Shown: in pieces, positions 8,719 to 17,765 of the stretch
How the letters are laid out: each line of letters begins with the position of its first letter
Position numbering within the stretch: position 1 is the first letter of the stretch
Origin: JALZUR01 sp965205365
GTDB lineage: Bacteria > Bdellovibrionota > Bdellovibrionia > Bdellovibrionales > UBA1609
DNA: 64,000 nt
Assembly (NCBI GenBank): GCA_965205365.1
Contig: CBDBGT010000005.1
Coordinates: 496,001-560,000 of the forward strand
Direction: 5' to 3'
The notes under the pieces: generated by a model
The model's database searches: none
Told to the model about the DNA's origin: nothing
What the model saw: only the letters and a program-made list of their open reading frames with translations
Translations under genes and position numbers: made by a program

Positions 8719-11232
8719 ATGAAAAATAAACTTTATCTTGTTGACGTAAGTTCTATGTTTTTTAGAGCTTTTTTTGCAATTCGTGAACTTAAAAATTCAG
8801 AAGGGCTTCCTACTAATGCTCTTTATGGGTTTTTATCCATGACAATAAAGTTGTTAAAAGATTTTCAACCAACTCATATGGTTTATTGTCGAGATAGGAA
8901 AGAGCCTTCTTTTAGAAAAGAACTTGATTTGCGTTATAAGGCCAATAGGTCAGATATGCCTGAAGATTTAGTTCTTCAAATGCCATATATTGAAAAACTC
9001 ATAAATATTTTAGGCATTCCACAAATTGATAAGCTTGGGTATGAAGCTGATGATGTTATAGGTTCTTTAGCACACTGGGGGGTTAAGAGCGGTTTTGAAG
9101 TTGTCATAGTAAGTGGTGATAAGGATTTTGCACAGTTGGTTACAGAAAACATCACTATGTTTGATCCCGTGAAGGGAAAAACACTTGATGCTGCTGCTGT
9201 TCAAGACAAGTGGGGTGTAACGCCAGAACAGTTTATTGATTACTTAGCTATTGTTGGGGATAGCAGTGATAACATTCAGGGTGTTAAAGGGCTTGGGCCT
9301 AAGGGAGCTGAAAGGCTTTTAAATGATTTTAAAAGCCTTGATGGAATTTATAAAAATTTAGATAAAATAAAAGGCGCTGCTTATAAAAAGCTTTTAGAAA
9401 ATAAGGATGAAGCTTATTTATGTCAAAAGCTAGTACGTATTGTTACAGACCTGGAGCTTTTAAAAGAACCTGATGAAGCAACATTAAAAGAAATTGATCA
9501 AATTGATTTGGAGTCTTTTTTAAAAGAGCTTGAGTTTGAGTCGTTTTTAAAAAATTTTAAAAAATCTAATGCAGTTGAAGGTGAAGAGTTTGAAGAGACA
9601 GATGAGGCTCCAATTATAGAAATTAAAAAAGCTAAAGATTTAAAAGATTTTTTTCAAGAAAATGAAGAAGTTTTTTATATGGATTCTCATAGAGGTGAGA
9701 TTTTAGTTTCATCTAAGGGTAAATATTGTGTTCTTCCCTACAAAGTGGAAGATTTGTTAGCAATTGGAAAAATGATTAAAAATTTGAATTTAAAATTTTT
9801 AGGTTTTGGACTTAAGAGTTTTTTTAGAAAACTTGGAGTGTCAGATTTAAATATTATAGATGACATTAAACTTATGTGCTACTCTTTAATTTCAAACAAC
9901 TGGGATTTTAAAAAAGCATACAGTCATTTTTGTAAAGAAGAGCTCTCAGACTTGCTAACTACTGAGGCGTTGCACAAAGCACAGATTAAATTATATAAGA
10001 AAGTTTCTACAGATTTGAGTAAAGGCATGCTGAAAATTTATAAGGAAATGGATATTCCTTTAATGAAAATATTGCTGGATATGGAGTTTAAGGGGGTTTT
10101 ATTAGATCAAGAAATGCTTTTATCCCATAGTGAAGAACTTAAGATAAGAATTTCTAAAATTATAGAAGAGGTCAACATTATGGTTGAAAAACCTTTTAAC
10201 CTTGCAAGCCCTAAACAGCTTGCAAAAGTTCTTTTTGAAGACCTTGGGCTAACTCCCCTTAAAAAAATTAAAACAGGGTTTTCAACTAATACGGATATTT
10301 TAGAAAAGTTAAAAACTCAACATCCAATTTGTGGAAAAATTATTGAGTTTAGAGAATTAAGTAAACTTAAATCTACTTATATAGATGCTATTCCAAAACT
10401 TGTGAACACTAAAACTAAAAGAATCCATACAACTTATAAACAAGCGTTAACAACCACAGGGAGACTTTCTAGTGTGAACCCTAACCTTCAAAACATCCCT
10501 ATTCGTACAGAAGAGGGGAGAAGAATTAGAAAAGCTTTTGTTGCAAAACCTGGTTGTGTTTTAGTATCAGCGGATTACTCTCAAATTGAACTTAGAATTT
10601 TGGCTCATATAACAAAAGATAAAGGCCTTATGGAGGCTTTTTTAAACGATCAGGATGTCCATGCAAGGACTGCTGCTGAAGTATTTGGTGTGGCTGTAGA
10701 TGAGGTTACCACTGAGCAAAGACGCATGGCTAAGGCTGTAAACTTTGGAATTGCCTATGGCCAAGGAGCATATGGTCTTGCTGAAGCCTTAGGTATTTCT
10801 AGAAAAGAAGGAAAAAAAATTATTGAAAGCTATTTCTTAAAATTTCCAGGTGTAAAGACCTATATTAAAGAAACTATAGAGACTGCAAAAGAAAATTTTT
10901 TTACAGTAACATTATTAGGAAGAAAAAGAGAGCTTAATGAACTAAAGTCATCTAATAAAATGCTTCAAAAATTTGGTGAACGTGCTGCAATTAATGCTCC
11001 CATTCAGGGTACGGCCTCAGATATAATTAAACTTGCTATGATTGAAGTGGTTAAAAAAGTAAAATCACCGCTTTTACTTCAGGTCCATGATGAACTTGTT
11101 TTTGAGGTTAAGGAAGAGGATTTAAAACTGGAGAAGGCTTTAATTAAAAAAACTATGGAAAAAGTTTACAGGCTTGATGTGCCACTTACTGCAGGAATAA
11201 ACTCAGGGTATAACTGGAATGATGCGCATTAA
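8719..11232 (+). CDS. polA: DNA polymerase I
   Basis: Repair and Okazaki-fragment polymerase of about 837 residues. The N-terminal 5'-3' nuclease has YLVDVSSMFFRAFFAI, YEADDVIGSLA and VSGDKDFAQLV. The C-terminal polymerase has motif A (DYSQIELRILAHI), motif B (RRMAKAVNFGIAYGQG) and motif C (LLQVHDELVFE). In the central 3'-5' exonuclease position the DxE motif is replaced by YMDSHRGE. Proofreading is therefore probably lost, as in several other bacterial PolA proteins. The ATG at 8719 (MKNKLYLVDVS) matches the family start better than the upstream GTG at 8701. Confidence 0.96.
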   Translation: MKNKLYLVDVSSMFFRAFFAIRELKNSEGLPTNALYGFLSMTIKLLKDFQPTHMVYCRDRKEPSFRKELDLRYKANRSDMPEDLVLQMPYIEKLINILGIPQIDKLGYEADDVIGSLAHWGVKSGFEVVIVSGDKDFAQLVTENITMFDPVKGKTLDAAAVQDKWGVTPEQFIDYLAIVGDSSDNIQGVKGLGPKGAERLLNDFKSLDGIYKNLDKIKGAAYKKLLENKDEAYLCQKLVRIVTDLELLKEPDEATLKEIDQIDLESFLKELEFESFLKNFKKSNAVEGEEFEETDEAPIIEIKKAKDLKDFFQENEEVFYMDSHRGEILVSSKGKYCVLPYKVEDLLAIGKMIKNLNLKFLGFGLKSFFRKLGVSDLNIIDDIKLMCYSLISNNWDFKKAYSHFCKEELSDLLTTEALHKAQIKLYKKVSTDLSKGMLKIYKEMDIPLMKILLDMEFKGVLLDQEMLLSHSEELKIRISKIIEEVNIMVEKPFNLASPKQLAKVLFEDLGLTPLKKIKTGFSTNTDILEKLKTQHPICGKIIEFRELSKLKSTYIDAIPKLVNTKTKRIHTTYKQALTTTGRLSSVNPNLQNIPIRTEEGRRIRKAFVAKPGCVLVSADYSQIELRILAHITKDKGLMEAFLNDQDVHARTAAEVFGVAVDEVTTEQRRMAKAVNFGIAYGQGAYGLAEALGISRKEGKKIIESYFLKFPGVKTYIKETIETAKENFFTVTLLGRKRELNELKSSNKMLQKFGERAAINAPIQGTASDIIKLAMIEVVKKVKSPLLLQVHDELVFEVKEEDLKLEKALIKKTMEKVYRLDVPLTAGINSGYNWNDAH

Positions 11233-11425
11233 AGGTTATAAAAATATCATTTGCATCAATATGTGTATGCTGTGGACCAGAAAGGTACTTCGCATCTTTT
11301 TTTATACAAAGCCTATTTTTAATTAAAAAATCTAGAATTTCTTTTATTTTTTTCTTTGAAAATCTTGTTTTTTTAGATAATGCCTCTATTAGGCCATGGG
11401 AGAAGTGTGGTGGTGTTCTTCTCAA
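11186..11425 (-). pseudogene. Internal fragment of a TIGR02147-family protein
   Basis: A reverse-strand frame of 79 residues overlapping the 3' end of polA by 47 bases. The stretch FSKKKIKEILDFLIKNRLCI, then KKDAKYLSGPQHTHIDANDIF, matches the winged-helix-like middle of TIGR02147/DUF4423 proteins (helix, L-LLKLGL, then a strand and a TG-P loop before a Ser/His region). Full members are near 270 residues. The N-terminal and C-terminal parts are missing here, and a stop lies just upstream. TIGR02147 proteins are abundant in Fibrobacter and Bdellovibrio, where they are thought to be regulators. Confidence 0.5.
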
Positions 11426-11538
11426 CCCAGAAGTGGAGCAGCCTTAAACTATATCGAGGTAAATAAACTAGGAGTTTAATCCTAAAGGCTGGGGCTTGTT
11501 GAATAAAATAAGGTATTCATAAAAGACCGCCTTTAAGA

Positions 11539-12786
11539 TTAAACAGTCTGTAGATATTTTTTAATTTTATCGTGTAGAGTGCTTTTTGCAATTCCTAAGT
11601 CTTTTGCAGTCTTTCTTTGATTTCCAGAATTTGCAGCAAGAGTTTGTAAAATCGTTTGTTTTTCAAACTCTTTAACAACAGATTTAGATTTTGGGATTTT
11701 AACTTCGCTTTGATAAAACTCACCTAAGAGATTGTCAACATTATCACCTTGAACACCTTTTTGATTGTACATTACAGAGGCTCTTAGCACTAAATTTTTA
11801 AGCTCTCTAATGTTTCCATGCCAAGAATGTTCTTTTAACTTTGAAATGGCCTCAGGTGAAAATCTTACTCTATATTGTCTGGCAAAGAAGAAGAGTAAAT
11901 CTTCAAAATCTTCCATTCTTTCAGATAGACTAGGAGGACTTAGTGTTAAAGCATGAAGTCTGTAAAAAAGATCTTCTCTAAAAGATTTGTCTTCAACTTT
12001 TTTAAATAGGTTTTTATGGGTAGATGCTATAATTCGAACATTAGTTTTTATAGTCTTATCACTTCCAACAGGTTGAATCTCTTTATTTTCTAAAGCTCTT
12101 AAAAGTTTTGGTTGGAGTGTTAGTGGCAGATCTCCAATTTCATCGAGTAAAAGAGTGCCACCTCGAGCTTGTTGGAAGGCTCCTTTTCGATTTTTTGTAG
12201 CGCCTGTAAAGGCCCCTTCAATGTGTCCAAAGAGTTCACTTTCAACTAATTGTTCGTTAAAAGCTGAGCAGTTAATGCTAACAAGCTCTCCATAGGCCCG
12301 TGATGAATTAAAATGTAGAGACCTTGCCACAAACTCCTTACCTGTTCCAGAAGGCCCTAGGATAAGCACTGGCATTTCAGAAGCTGCATAAGCAGGGAGC
12401 TTTTCTAAATCAGCCTTCCATTTCTTATTTTTAGATTGGTAGAACTCTTTAGGAATTTTAGAATCAAGGTCTAAGCTTTCACGGTACTTAAATACGGAGT
12501 TTCCAACTTGAATTTCATCATAAGCTTTTAAAGGGGCTTCTAGGATCTGTTCTCCATTTAAGAAGGTGCCATTTCTACTTTTTAAATCTTTAAGAACGTA
12601 CTGAGTTCCTTTTTTTTCAATTCTACAGTGCTTTTGAGATGCAAATGAGTCTTGAAAAAAAACAAGATTATTGCAAGGGTGTCGCCCAACAGAGAAAAAA
12701 TCATTTAATTCAATAATTTGCTCTTCAAACTCTATGAAGTGTTTTTCAGCAGGCTTTTTTTTTGCTTCAATAATCTTGGTACTCAT
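11539..12786 (-). CDS. FHA-domain sigma54-dependent transcriptional activator
   Basis: Enhancer-binding protein of about 415 residues. An N-terminal FHA domain (SVGRHPCNNLVF, then SFASQKHCRI and LKSRNGTFLNG) should read a phosphothreonine, so a Ser/Thr kinase signal is the likely input. The AAA+ domain has Walker A GPSGTGKE and GAFTGA, the loop that contacts sigma54; the C-terminal Fis-type helix-turn-helix is GNQRKTAKDLGIAKSTLHDK. The ATG at 12786 is chosen because AAGGGAG lies at the right distance; the longer frame to 12834 has no such site. The Ser/Thr kinase gene at 54590 is a possible but unproven partner. Confidence 0.9.
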   Translation of the reverse strand: MSTKIIEAKKKPAEKHFIEFEEQIIELNDFFSVGRHPCNNLVFFQDSFASQKHCRIEKKGTQYVLKDLKSRNGTFLNGEQILEAPLKAYDEIQVGNSVFKYRESLDLDSKIPKEFYQSKNKKWKADLEKLPAYAASEMPVLILGPSGTGKEFVARSLHFNSSRAYGELVSINCSAFNEQLVESELFGHIEGAFTGATKNRKGAFQQARGGTLLLDEIGDLPLTLQPKLLRALENKEIQPVGSDKTIKTNVRIIASTHKNLFKKVEDKSFREDLFYRLHALTLSPPSLSERMEDFEDLLFFFARQYRVRFSPEAISKLKEHSWHGNIRELKNLVLRASVMYNQKGVQGDNVDNLLGEFYQSEVKIPKSKSVVKEFEKQTILQTLAANSGNQRKTAKDLGIAKSTLHDKIKKYLQTV

Positions 12787-12931
12787 GATTGGCTCCCTTG
12801 TGCTTAAGTATTTTTTAAAATTAGAAGTGTGCAAAAATTAGTTGTATCTTAGAATTTGTTTAGTTTATAAGGTGGTCATACAGGTGTCCGGCTTTCGGAT
12901 CAAATATGAATTAATGGAGTGAAATTTTTTT

Positions 12932-13504
12932 ATGAATAAATACCCTTATTTTATAAAAAGTGCCTTAGAACCAGAGGCTTACCCTGTACATAAAGGGGTA
13001 GAGCTTGCTTTTTTAGGGGCTTCAAACTCTGGAAAGTCTACCCTAGTAAACGCTCTTTTAGGAAAGAATCTATGTAAAACAAGCTCTAAACCCGGACACA
13101 CAAGTCTTTTAAATTTTTTTGGAGTTAAAGAGGGGCTTTATTTTACAGATCTTCCTGGCTACGGGTTTGCTAAAAAATCTAAAAAAGACCAGAGAAAATG
13201 GCAAAAAGCCATTGAGCTTTATTTAATAAAATGTGAAAACTTAGCTTTATGCTATGTTTTATTTGATTTAAAAAGAGGTTTTTTAGAAAGTGATTTTAAT
13301 CTTTTAAAGTGGCTTGAGTATAACGGTGTTCCATATGCGGTGATTGCCACTAAAGTGGATAGACTGAATCAAAAAGAGCAAGCATTGGCCCTAAGAACAG
13401 CTAAGGAGGCAGGGCTTAAAGGGGAGTTTTTTAAGACTTCTGGTGTAAAAAAAAAGGGCTTAAAAGAGCTTTGGAGCCATATTAATAGTTTGGTTCATGG
13501 GTAG
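12932..13504 (+). CDS. engB: Ribosome biogenesis GTPase EngB (YsxC/YihA), C terminus rewritten by an IS
   Basis: Essential TRAFAC GTPase that assists 50S assembly. G1 is GASNSGKS, G3 is DLPGYG, G4 is ATKVDRL and G5 is a TSG. The 190 residues match family length. The final codons and stop come from the inserted IS1595-type element. The gene as found ends in NSLVHG and stops inside the IS end. Rejoining the flanks across the duplicated target (ATAGTTT) restores NSFLGV and a TAA at 14261-14263. Only the last four residues differ, so the GTPase is probably still functional. Confidence 0.93.
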   Translation: MNKYPYFIKSALEPEAYPVHKGVELAFLGASNSGKSTLVNALLGKNLCKTSSKPGHTSLLNFFGVKEGLYFTDLPGYGFAKKSKKDQRKWQKAIELYLIKCENLALCYVLFDLKRGFLESDFNLLKWLEYNGVPYAVIATKVDRLNQKEQALALRTAKEAGLKGEFFKTSGVKKKGLKELWSHINSLVHG

Positions 13505-13509
13505 TTAAG
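13492..13509. repeat. Left terminal inverted repeat of the IS1595-type element
   Basis: Eighteen bases, GGTTCATGGGTAGTTAAG, identical to the reverse complement of the right end. It supplies the last codons and the TAG stop of the disrupted engB. It also contains the transposase stop on the other strand. Confidence 0.92.
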
Positions 13510-14190
13510 AGGGTTACGACGCAGCATAGAAAGAATTAATCTATAGAGGTCTTCATTTCTGTGATTGAACCTAAACTCACACTCCTTTAAATGCAAATAA
13601 AAAGTGTTCTTATGCATTCCTCTAAATTTAGAAAGTCTTACTTTGGCTAAGCCCCAAAAATTTTCAATTCCATTAATATGGTTTTTAACTTTTCCTTCAG
13701 CTTTTGAAAATTCATTTTTTCCATGATGAACTCTATAGTGTTTTTTATAACCCATATCCACAAGACCATCATACGTCCTAAAGCCATCTGTATAAACTGT
13801 AGACTCCTTGCTTATTTTAGCCCGTATAAGAGGGAGAATCTCGTTTTTAGAGCAGTTTTTAATAATCTGAGTATAAACCTTACCATTTCTTTTTTTAAGC
13901 CCAAAGACAATGGTTTTACCTCTAGCTCCTCTTCCGCGAAGACCTCTAACTCTCCTTGCTCCAAAATAACTTTCATCCAGTTCTATTTCACCAGAGTCAA
14001 AAAGGCTTTCTTGTTCGCATTGCTCAACTATTTTTGATCGTACTTTTTTTAAAATATTTCCTATAGTTTTTCTGTTAAGCTTTGTTAATTCTGAAATCTG
14101 TTGAGTTGTTAAATCACTGGCAAAAAGCTTGATAATCTCCCTGAATTTAGCCTCTGAAATTCTTGAACGAGCAAAATACCTATTTTTCAC
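13495..14190 (-). CDS. IS1595-family transposase
   Basis: DDE-type transposase of 231 residues. The N terminus has a helix-turn-helix (TTQQISELTKLNRKTIGNIL). There is no zinc-ribbon at the very N terminus, as in short IS1595 members. The catalytic region shows ELDESYFG (first Asp), VYTDGFRTYDGL (second Asp) and HINGIENFWGLAKVRL, which holds the third acidic/Asn position. FNHRNEDLYRLILSML is the family-type ending. It starts at the ATG at 14190, 36 bases inside the right end, and stops inside the left end. No frameshift is seen. Confidence 0.92.
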   Translation of the reverse strand: MKNRYFARSRISEAKFREIIKLFASDLTTQQISELTKLNRKTIGNILKKVRSKIVEQCEQESLFDSGEIELDESYFGARRVRGLRGRGARGKTIVFGLKKRNGKVYTQIIKNCSKNEILPLIRAKISKESTVYTDGFRTYDGLVDMGYKKHYRVHHGKNEFSKAEGKVKNHINGIENFWGLAKVRLSKFRGMHKNTFYLHLKECEFRFNHRNEDLYRLILSMLRRNPLNYP

Positions 14191-14225
14191 AGTGATAATA
14201 ATAAGTTAACTCCCTTCAAAGTCAA

Positions 14226-14243
14226 CTTAACTACCCATGAACC
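14226..14243. repeat. Right terminal inverted repeat of the IS1595-type element
   Basis: Eighteen bases, CTTAACTACCCATGAACC, the exact complement of the left end. They are followed by the second copy of ATAGTTT at 14244-14250. Confidence 0.92.
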
Positions 14244-14302
14244 ATAGTTTTTTAGGGGTTTAAGCTTCTCTTTAAGGGCCATTGGTGTTATCTAGAAGAC
14301 CC

Positions 14303-15058
14303 ATGAAACACATGGCAATAATTCCAGCACGATTAGAATCACAAAGGTTGCCTAAAAAGCCCCTTCAGTTTATTAAGTCTAAGCCGTTAATTGTCCATGT
14401 AGCTGAAGAGGTTGAAAGAACAGGTGTTTTCACACAAGTTTATGTAGCTACAGATTCTAAAAAGGTTTGTGGTTTTTTTAAAGACCATCCAGTGAAGGCT
14501 GTTATGACATCAGTTGAGCATCAAAGTGGCACAGATAGAATCAATGAAGCTATTGGTAAAATTGATGAAAATTTTGATACAGTCTTTAATATTCAAGGGG
14601 ATGAGCCTTTTATTTATAAGGAGGATCTTTTAAATCTTAAAGACTCACTTGAGATGGGGTTAAAAATGATTTCTTTATATGAAGAAATAAAACCCCAAGA
14701 TATAAATGATGAAAATAAAGTTAAAGTTATTTTAAACAATAAAAGTGAGGCTATTTATTTTAGTAGATTTGGAATTCCTTTTTCCAAAAAAAACCCATTA
14801 AAGGATAGAGATTCTCGATTTATAGGTAAACATGTAGGGGTTTACGCCTATGAGAAAAACTTTTTAAGAAGGTTTTGTGCTGAGCCCATGGGGTATCATG
14901 AAACTTTTGAAAAGCTTGAGCAGCTAAGGGCGTTACAAATGGGTGAAAAAATAAAAATGATTTTTACAAAAAATAAATATCAAAGTGTAGACACTATGAA
15001 AGATTTAAAAAAAGTTAATGAGTTGTTAAAACAAAAAATAAAAGAAGATATAGGATGA
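14303..15058 (+). CDS. kdsB: 3-deoxy-manno-octulosonate cytidylyltransferase
   Basis: KdsB activates KDO with CTP to CMP-KDO for the LPS inner core. The 252-residue product has the nucleotide-binding start AIIPARLESQRLPKKPL, VATDSKKV, the HQSGTDRINEA motif and VFNIQGDEPFI, with NDENKVKVI and YFSRFGIPF later. The ATG at 14303 is chosen because the family begins just before the IIPAR strand. The IS sits 60 bases upstream, so the original promoter or operon link from engB is interrupted. Its TGA overlaps the pyrG ATG by four bases (ATGA), so the two are translationally coupled. Confidence 0.95.
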   Translation: MKHMAIIPARLESQRLPKKPLQFIKSKPLIVHVAEEVERTGVFTQVYVATDSKKVCGFFKDHPVKAVMTSVEHQSGTDRINEAIGKIDENFDTVFNIQGDEPFIYKEDLLNLKDSLEMGLKMISLYEEIKPQDINDENKVKVILNNKSEAIYFSRFGIPFSKKNPLKDRDSRFIGKHVGVYAYEKNFLRRFCAEPMGYHETFEKLEQLRALQMGEKIKMIFTKNKYQSVDTMKDLKKVNELLKQKIKEDIG

Positions 15059-16686
15059 AAGATAAAAAAATTATATTTATAACAGGTGGTGTAATCTCCT
15101 CTATTGGAAAAGGTTTGACAGCAGCAAGCATAGGGGCGCTTTTACAAGAGCGAGGCGTAAATGTAGGGATTATGAAATGTGATCCATATATTAATATAGA
15201 CCCAGGAACAATGTCGCCTCTACAGCATGGTGAGGTCTATGTAACAGAAGACGGCGCTGAAACAGACCTTGATCTAGGGCACTATGAAAGATTCACATCA
15301 AGTATATTAACTCGTGGACATAGCATCACCACAGGTCAAATTTATCAGAGTGTTATAGCAAGGGAGAGGCGTGGTGATTATCTTGGTAGAACTGTACAGG
15401 TTATTCCACATATTACAGATGAAATTAAAAGAAGAATTTTATCTATAACTCATGAGTGTGATGTTCTTATAGTAGAGATTGGAGGAACAATTGGTGATAT
15501 TGAAGGGCTTCCTTTTATTGAAGCCATTCGTCAAATGAGAGCAGATTTTGGGTTTGAGCATACCATTTTTATACATGTTACGTTTGTTCCTTATATTAAA
15601 ACAGTTGGAGAGTTAAAAAGTAAACCAACTCAGCACTCAGTTAAGGCTTTAAGAGAAGCTGGGATACAACCTGATATTTTAATTTGTAGAAGTGAGCAAA
15701 AACTTCCAGAAGATGTTAAATCAAAAATTGGACTGTTCTGTTCAGTACACCCAAGTCGAGTGATTGGAGCAGAGGACTCAGTAAGTATTTATGATGTTCC
15801 ATTAAAGCTTCATAGAGAAGGTCTTGATGAAAAAATTTTTAAAAGATTAAAGTTAATAGGACATGAACCAAATCTTAAGAAATGGGAAATTTTTACAGAA
15901 ACTGTCCACAACCCTCAAACTCAAACAAAAATTGCTCTAGTCGGTAAATATGTAGACTCTAAAGAAAGTTATAAATCTTTGCATGAGGCACTTATTCATG
16001 CTGGGGCTGAGATAAAAACTCAAGTTGAAATTGAGTATGTAGACTCTGAAAAATTTGAAAAAAATAACATGAAAGTTTCTCAAACTCTTCAAGGGGTTTC
16101 AGGTATTTTAGTTCCAGGTGGTTTTGGAGATAGAGGTGTTGAGGGAAAAATTAAAGCTATTGAATATGCTCGTGAAAATAATATTCCCTTCTTCGGAATA
16201 TGTTTGGGAATGCAGCTTTCCGTAATTGAATTTGCTAGAAATGTTTGTAATTTTCCTGAAGCAACAAGTTTAGAGTTTGAATCAAAAACTTCAGGAAAGC
16301 CTATGGTTATTAATATTATGGAGAATCAGAAGACTTTATTTGAAAAAGGTGGAACCATGAGGCTTGGAGCTTATCCTTGTGATTTAGCAAAGGGAACAAA
16401 TGCCTATAAAGCATATAAAAGTTTAGAAATTCAAGAAAGGCATAGGCATAGATATGAATTTAATAATGAATTTAAGTCCGTATTTCTTAAAAATGGTGGA
16501 GTTTTTTCAGGAATCAATGGTTCTTTAGATTTGGTTGAAATTTTTGAAATACCAGAGCATAAGTGGTTTGTGGGGGTGCAATTTCACCCAGAGTTTAAAT
16601 CACAACCAAATAACCCTCATCCATTATTTCTAGACTTTATTAAAAATTCTTTAGACCTTGAGAGGCAAGATTATGAAAAAAAGTAG
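15055..16686 (+). CDS. pyrG: CTP synthase
   Basis: PyrG aminates UTP to CTP using glutamine. It has 543 residues, the standard length. The N-terminal synthetase domain opens with KIIFITGGVISSIGKGLTAA and has the HYERF and GGTIGDIEGLPF motifs. The C-terminal class I glutaminase has GGFGDRGVEGK, the nucleophile in FFGICLGMQL, and VQFHPEFKSQP with the His-Glu pair. It follows kdsB with an ATGA overlap. kdsB needs CTP, so pairing makes metabolic sense and is a common order in Bdellovibrio relatives. Confidence 0.98.
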   Translation: MKDKKIIFITGGVISSIGKGLTAASIGALLQERGVNVGIMKCDPYINIDPGTMSPLQHGEVYVTEDGAETDLDLGHYERFTSSILTRGHSITTGQIYQSVIARERRGDYLGRTVQVIPHITDEIKRRILSITHECDVLIVEIGGTIGDIEGLPFIEAIRQMRADFGFEHTIFIHVTFVPYIKTVGELKSKPTQHSVKALREAGIQPDILICRSEQKLPEDVKSKIGLFCSVHPSRVIGAEDSVSIYDVPLKLHREGLDEKIFKRLKLIGHEPNLKKWEIFTETVHNPQTQTKIALVGKYVDSKESYKSLHEALIHAGAEIKTQVEIEYVDSEKFEKNNMKVSQTLQGVSGILVPGGFGDRGVEGKIKAIEYARENNIPFFGICLGMQLSVIEFARNVCNFPEATSLEFESKTSGKPMVINIMENQKTLFEKGGTMRLGAYPCDLAKGTNAYKAYKSLEIQERHRHRYEFNNEFKSVFLKNGGVFSGINGSLDLVEIFEIPEHKWFVGVQFHPEFKSQPNNPHPLFLDFIKNSLDLERQDYEKK

Positions 16687-17668
16687 ATTAGATGTAGCAA
16701 TAAATGTTTTAGATATTGAGATCTCTTCTTTAGAGGTTTTAAAAAATAGAATAGATGAAAAATTTAGTCTTGCAGTAGATATTCTTTTAAAGTCAAAAGG
16801 TAAAGTTGTTGTCACAGGAATGGGGAAATCTGGAATTATAGGTCAAAAGTTTTCTGCAACATTAAATTCTACAGGAACATCATCATTATTTTTACATCCT
16901 GCTGAAAGCTCCCATGGAGATTTAGGAGTGGTTTCTTCAGAAGATGTGGTTGTTGCAATTAGCTACAGTGGCAGCAGCAATGAGCTTAATTCAATTATTG
17001 AATATACAAAAAGAAATGGGATTAAACTTATAGGAATAACAGGAAATCTATCTAGTAAATTGTTTAAAAATTCAGATGTTGTTATTGACATATCTGTTGA
17101 AAAAGAAGCTTGTCCTTTAAACCTTTCTCCTACAGCTAGCTCTACGGTAACACTTGTAATCTGTGATGCTCTTGCAATGGTTTTATTACATGAAAAAGGC
17201 TTTAGAGAAGAGGACTTTGCACAGCTGCATCCAGGTGGAGCCCTTGGAAAAAAGCTTTTAACAAGGGTGAAAGATGTGGTCTCTAAACAACAGTACTTGC
17301 CAATGGTTAAAGAGAGTGAATCGGTAAAAAATGTGGTAGATATTATGACAAACAGAGAGGTTAGAGGAATTTGTGGAGTTGTAGATGGTGAGGGCGTACT
17401 AGTGGGCTCAATTACAGATGGTGATGTGAGAAGGTGGCTTGGAAGGTTTTTTGAAGAAAAAAAAGGTTTAAATAAGCTAAAAGCATTAGACCTTATGAGC
17501 AGTAATCCTAAGGTTATTGATGAAAACGAATTGGCTCAAAAAGCTTTGTATTTAATGGAACAGTTTTCAATTAGTTCGCTTTTTGTAGTACGAGAAGGAG
17601 ATGGTATGGGCTTTAGTCCTATTGGAATTTTACATATTCAAGATCTTTTAGATGTTAAAATTGCATAA
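16673..17668 (+). CDS. kdsD: Arabinose-5-phosphate isomerase (KdsD/KpsF)
   Basis: Isomerises ribulose-5-phosphate to arabinose-5-phosphate, the first committed step toward KDO. The N-terminal SIS domain has VVVTGMGKSGIIGQKFSATL, HPAESSHGDLG and AISYSGSSNEL. Two CBS domains fill the C-terminal half (starting near VKDVVSKQQYLP and ALDLMSSNPKVI). The product is about 331 residues. The ATG at 16673 lies inside the end of pyrG (14-base overlap), with AGAGG at 16661-16665 as the ribosome site; the in-frame TTG at 16658 is less likely. Confidence 0.94.
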   Translation: MKKSRLDVAINVLDIEISSLEVLKNRIDEKFSLAVDILLKSKGKVVVTGMGKSGIIGQKFSATLNSTGTSSLFLHPAESSHGDLGVVSSEDVVVAISYSGSSNELNSIIEYTKRNGIKLIGITGNLSSKLFKNSDVVIDISVEKEACPLNLSPTASSTVTLVICDALAMVLLHEKGFREEDFAQLHPGGALGKKLLTRVKDVVSKQQYLPMVKESESVKNVVDIMTNREVRGICGVVDGEGVLVGSITDGDVRRWLGRFFEEKKGLNKLKALDLMSSNPKVIDENELAQKALYLMEQFSISSLFVVREGDGMGFSPIGILHIQDLLDVKIA

Positions 17669-17765
17669 ATATTTGTTTTGATGTTCTTTTTGGCTCACCT
17701 TTAGGCCACTTTGATCCTGAATTGGTATACACGCTAAGTTTTTTTTGAAAAGCTAATAAGCAGTT

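Larger units (their letters stand above)
13492..14243. mobile_element. IS1595-family insertion sequence (ISXO2/IS1016-like), complete
   Basis: A 752-bp element with 18-bp perfect terminal inverted repeats (GGTTCATGGGTAGTTAAG at 13492-13509 and its complement at 14226-14243). ATAGTTT occurs directly on both sides (13485-13491 and 14244-14250) as the target duplication. The only gene is a reverse-strand transposase with an apparently intact catalytic core. IS1595 elements usually make 8-bp duplications and I can see only 7. Perfect ends and an open transposase frame suggest recent arrival. Confidence 0.9.
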
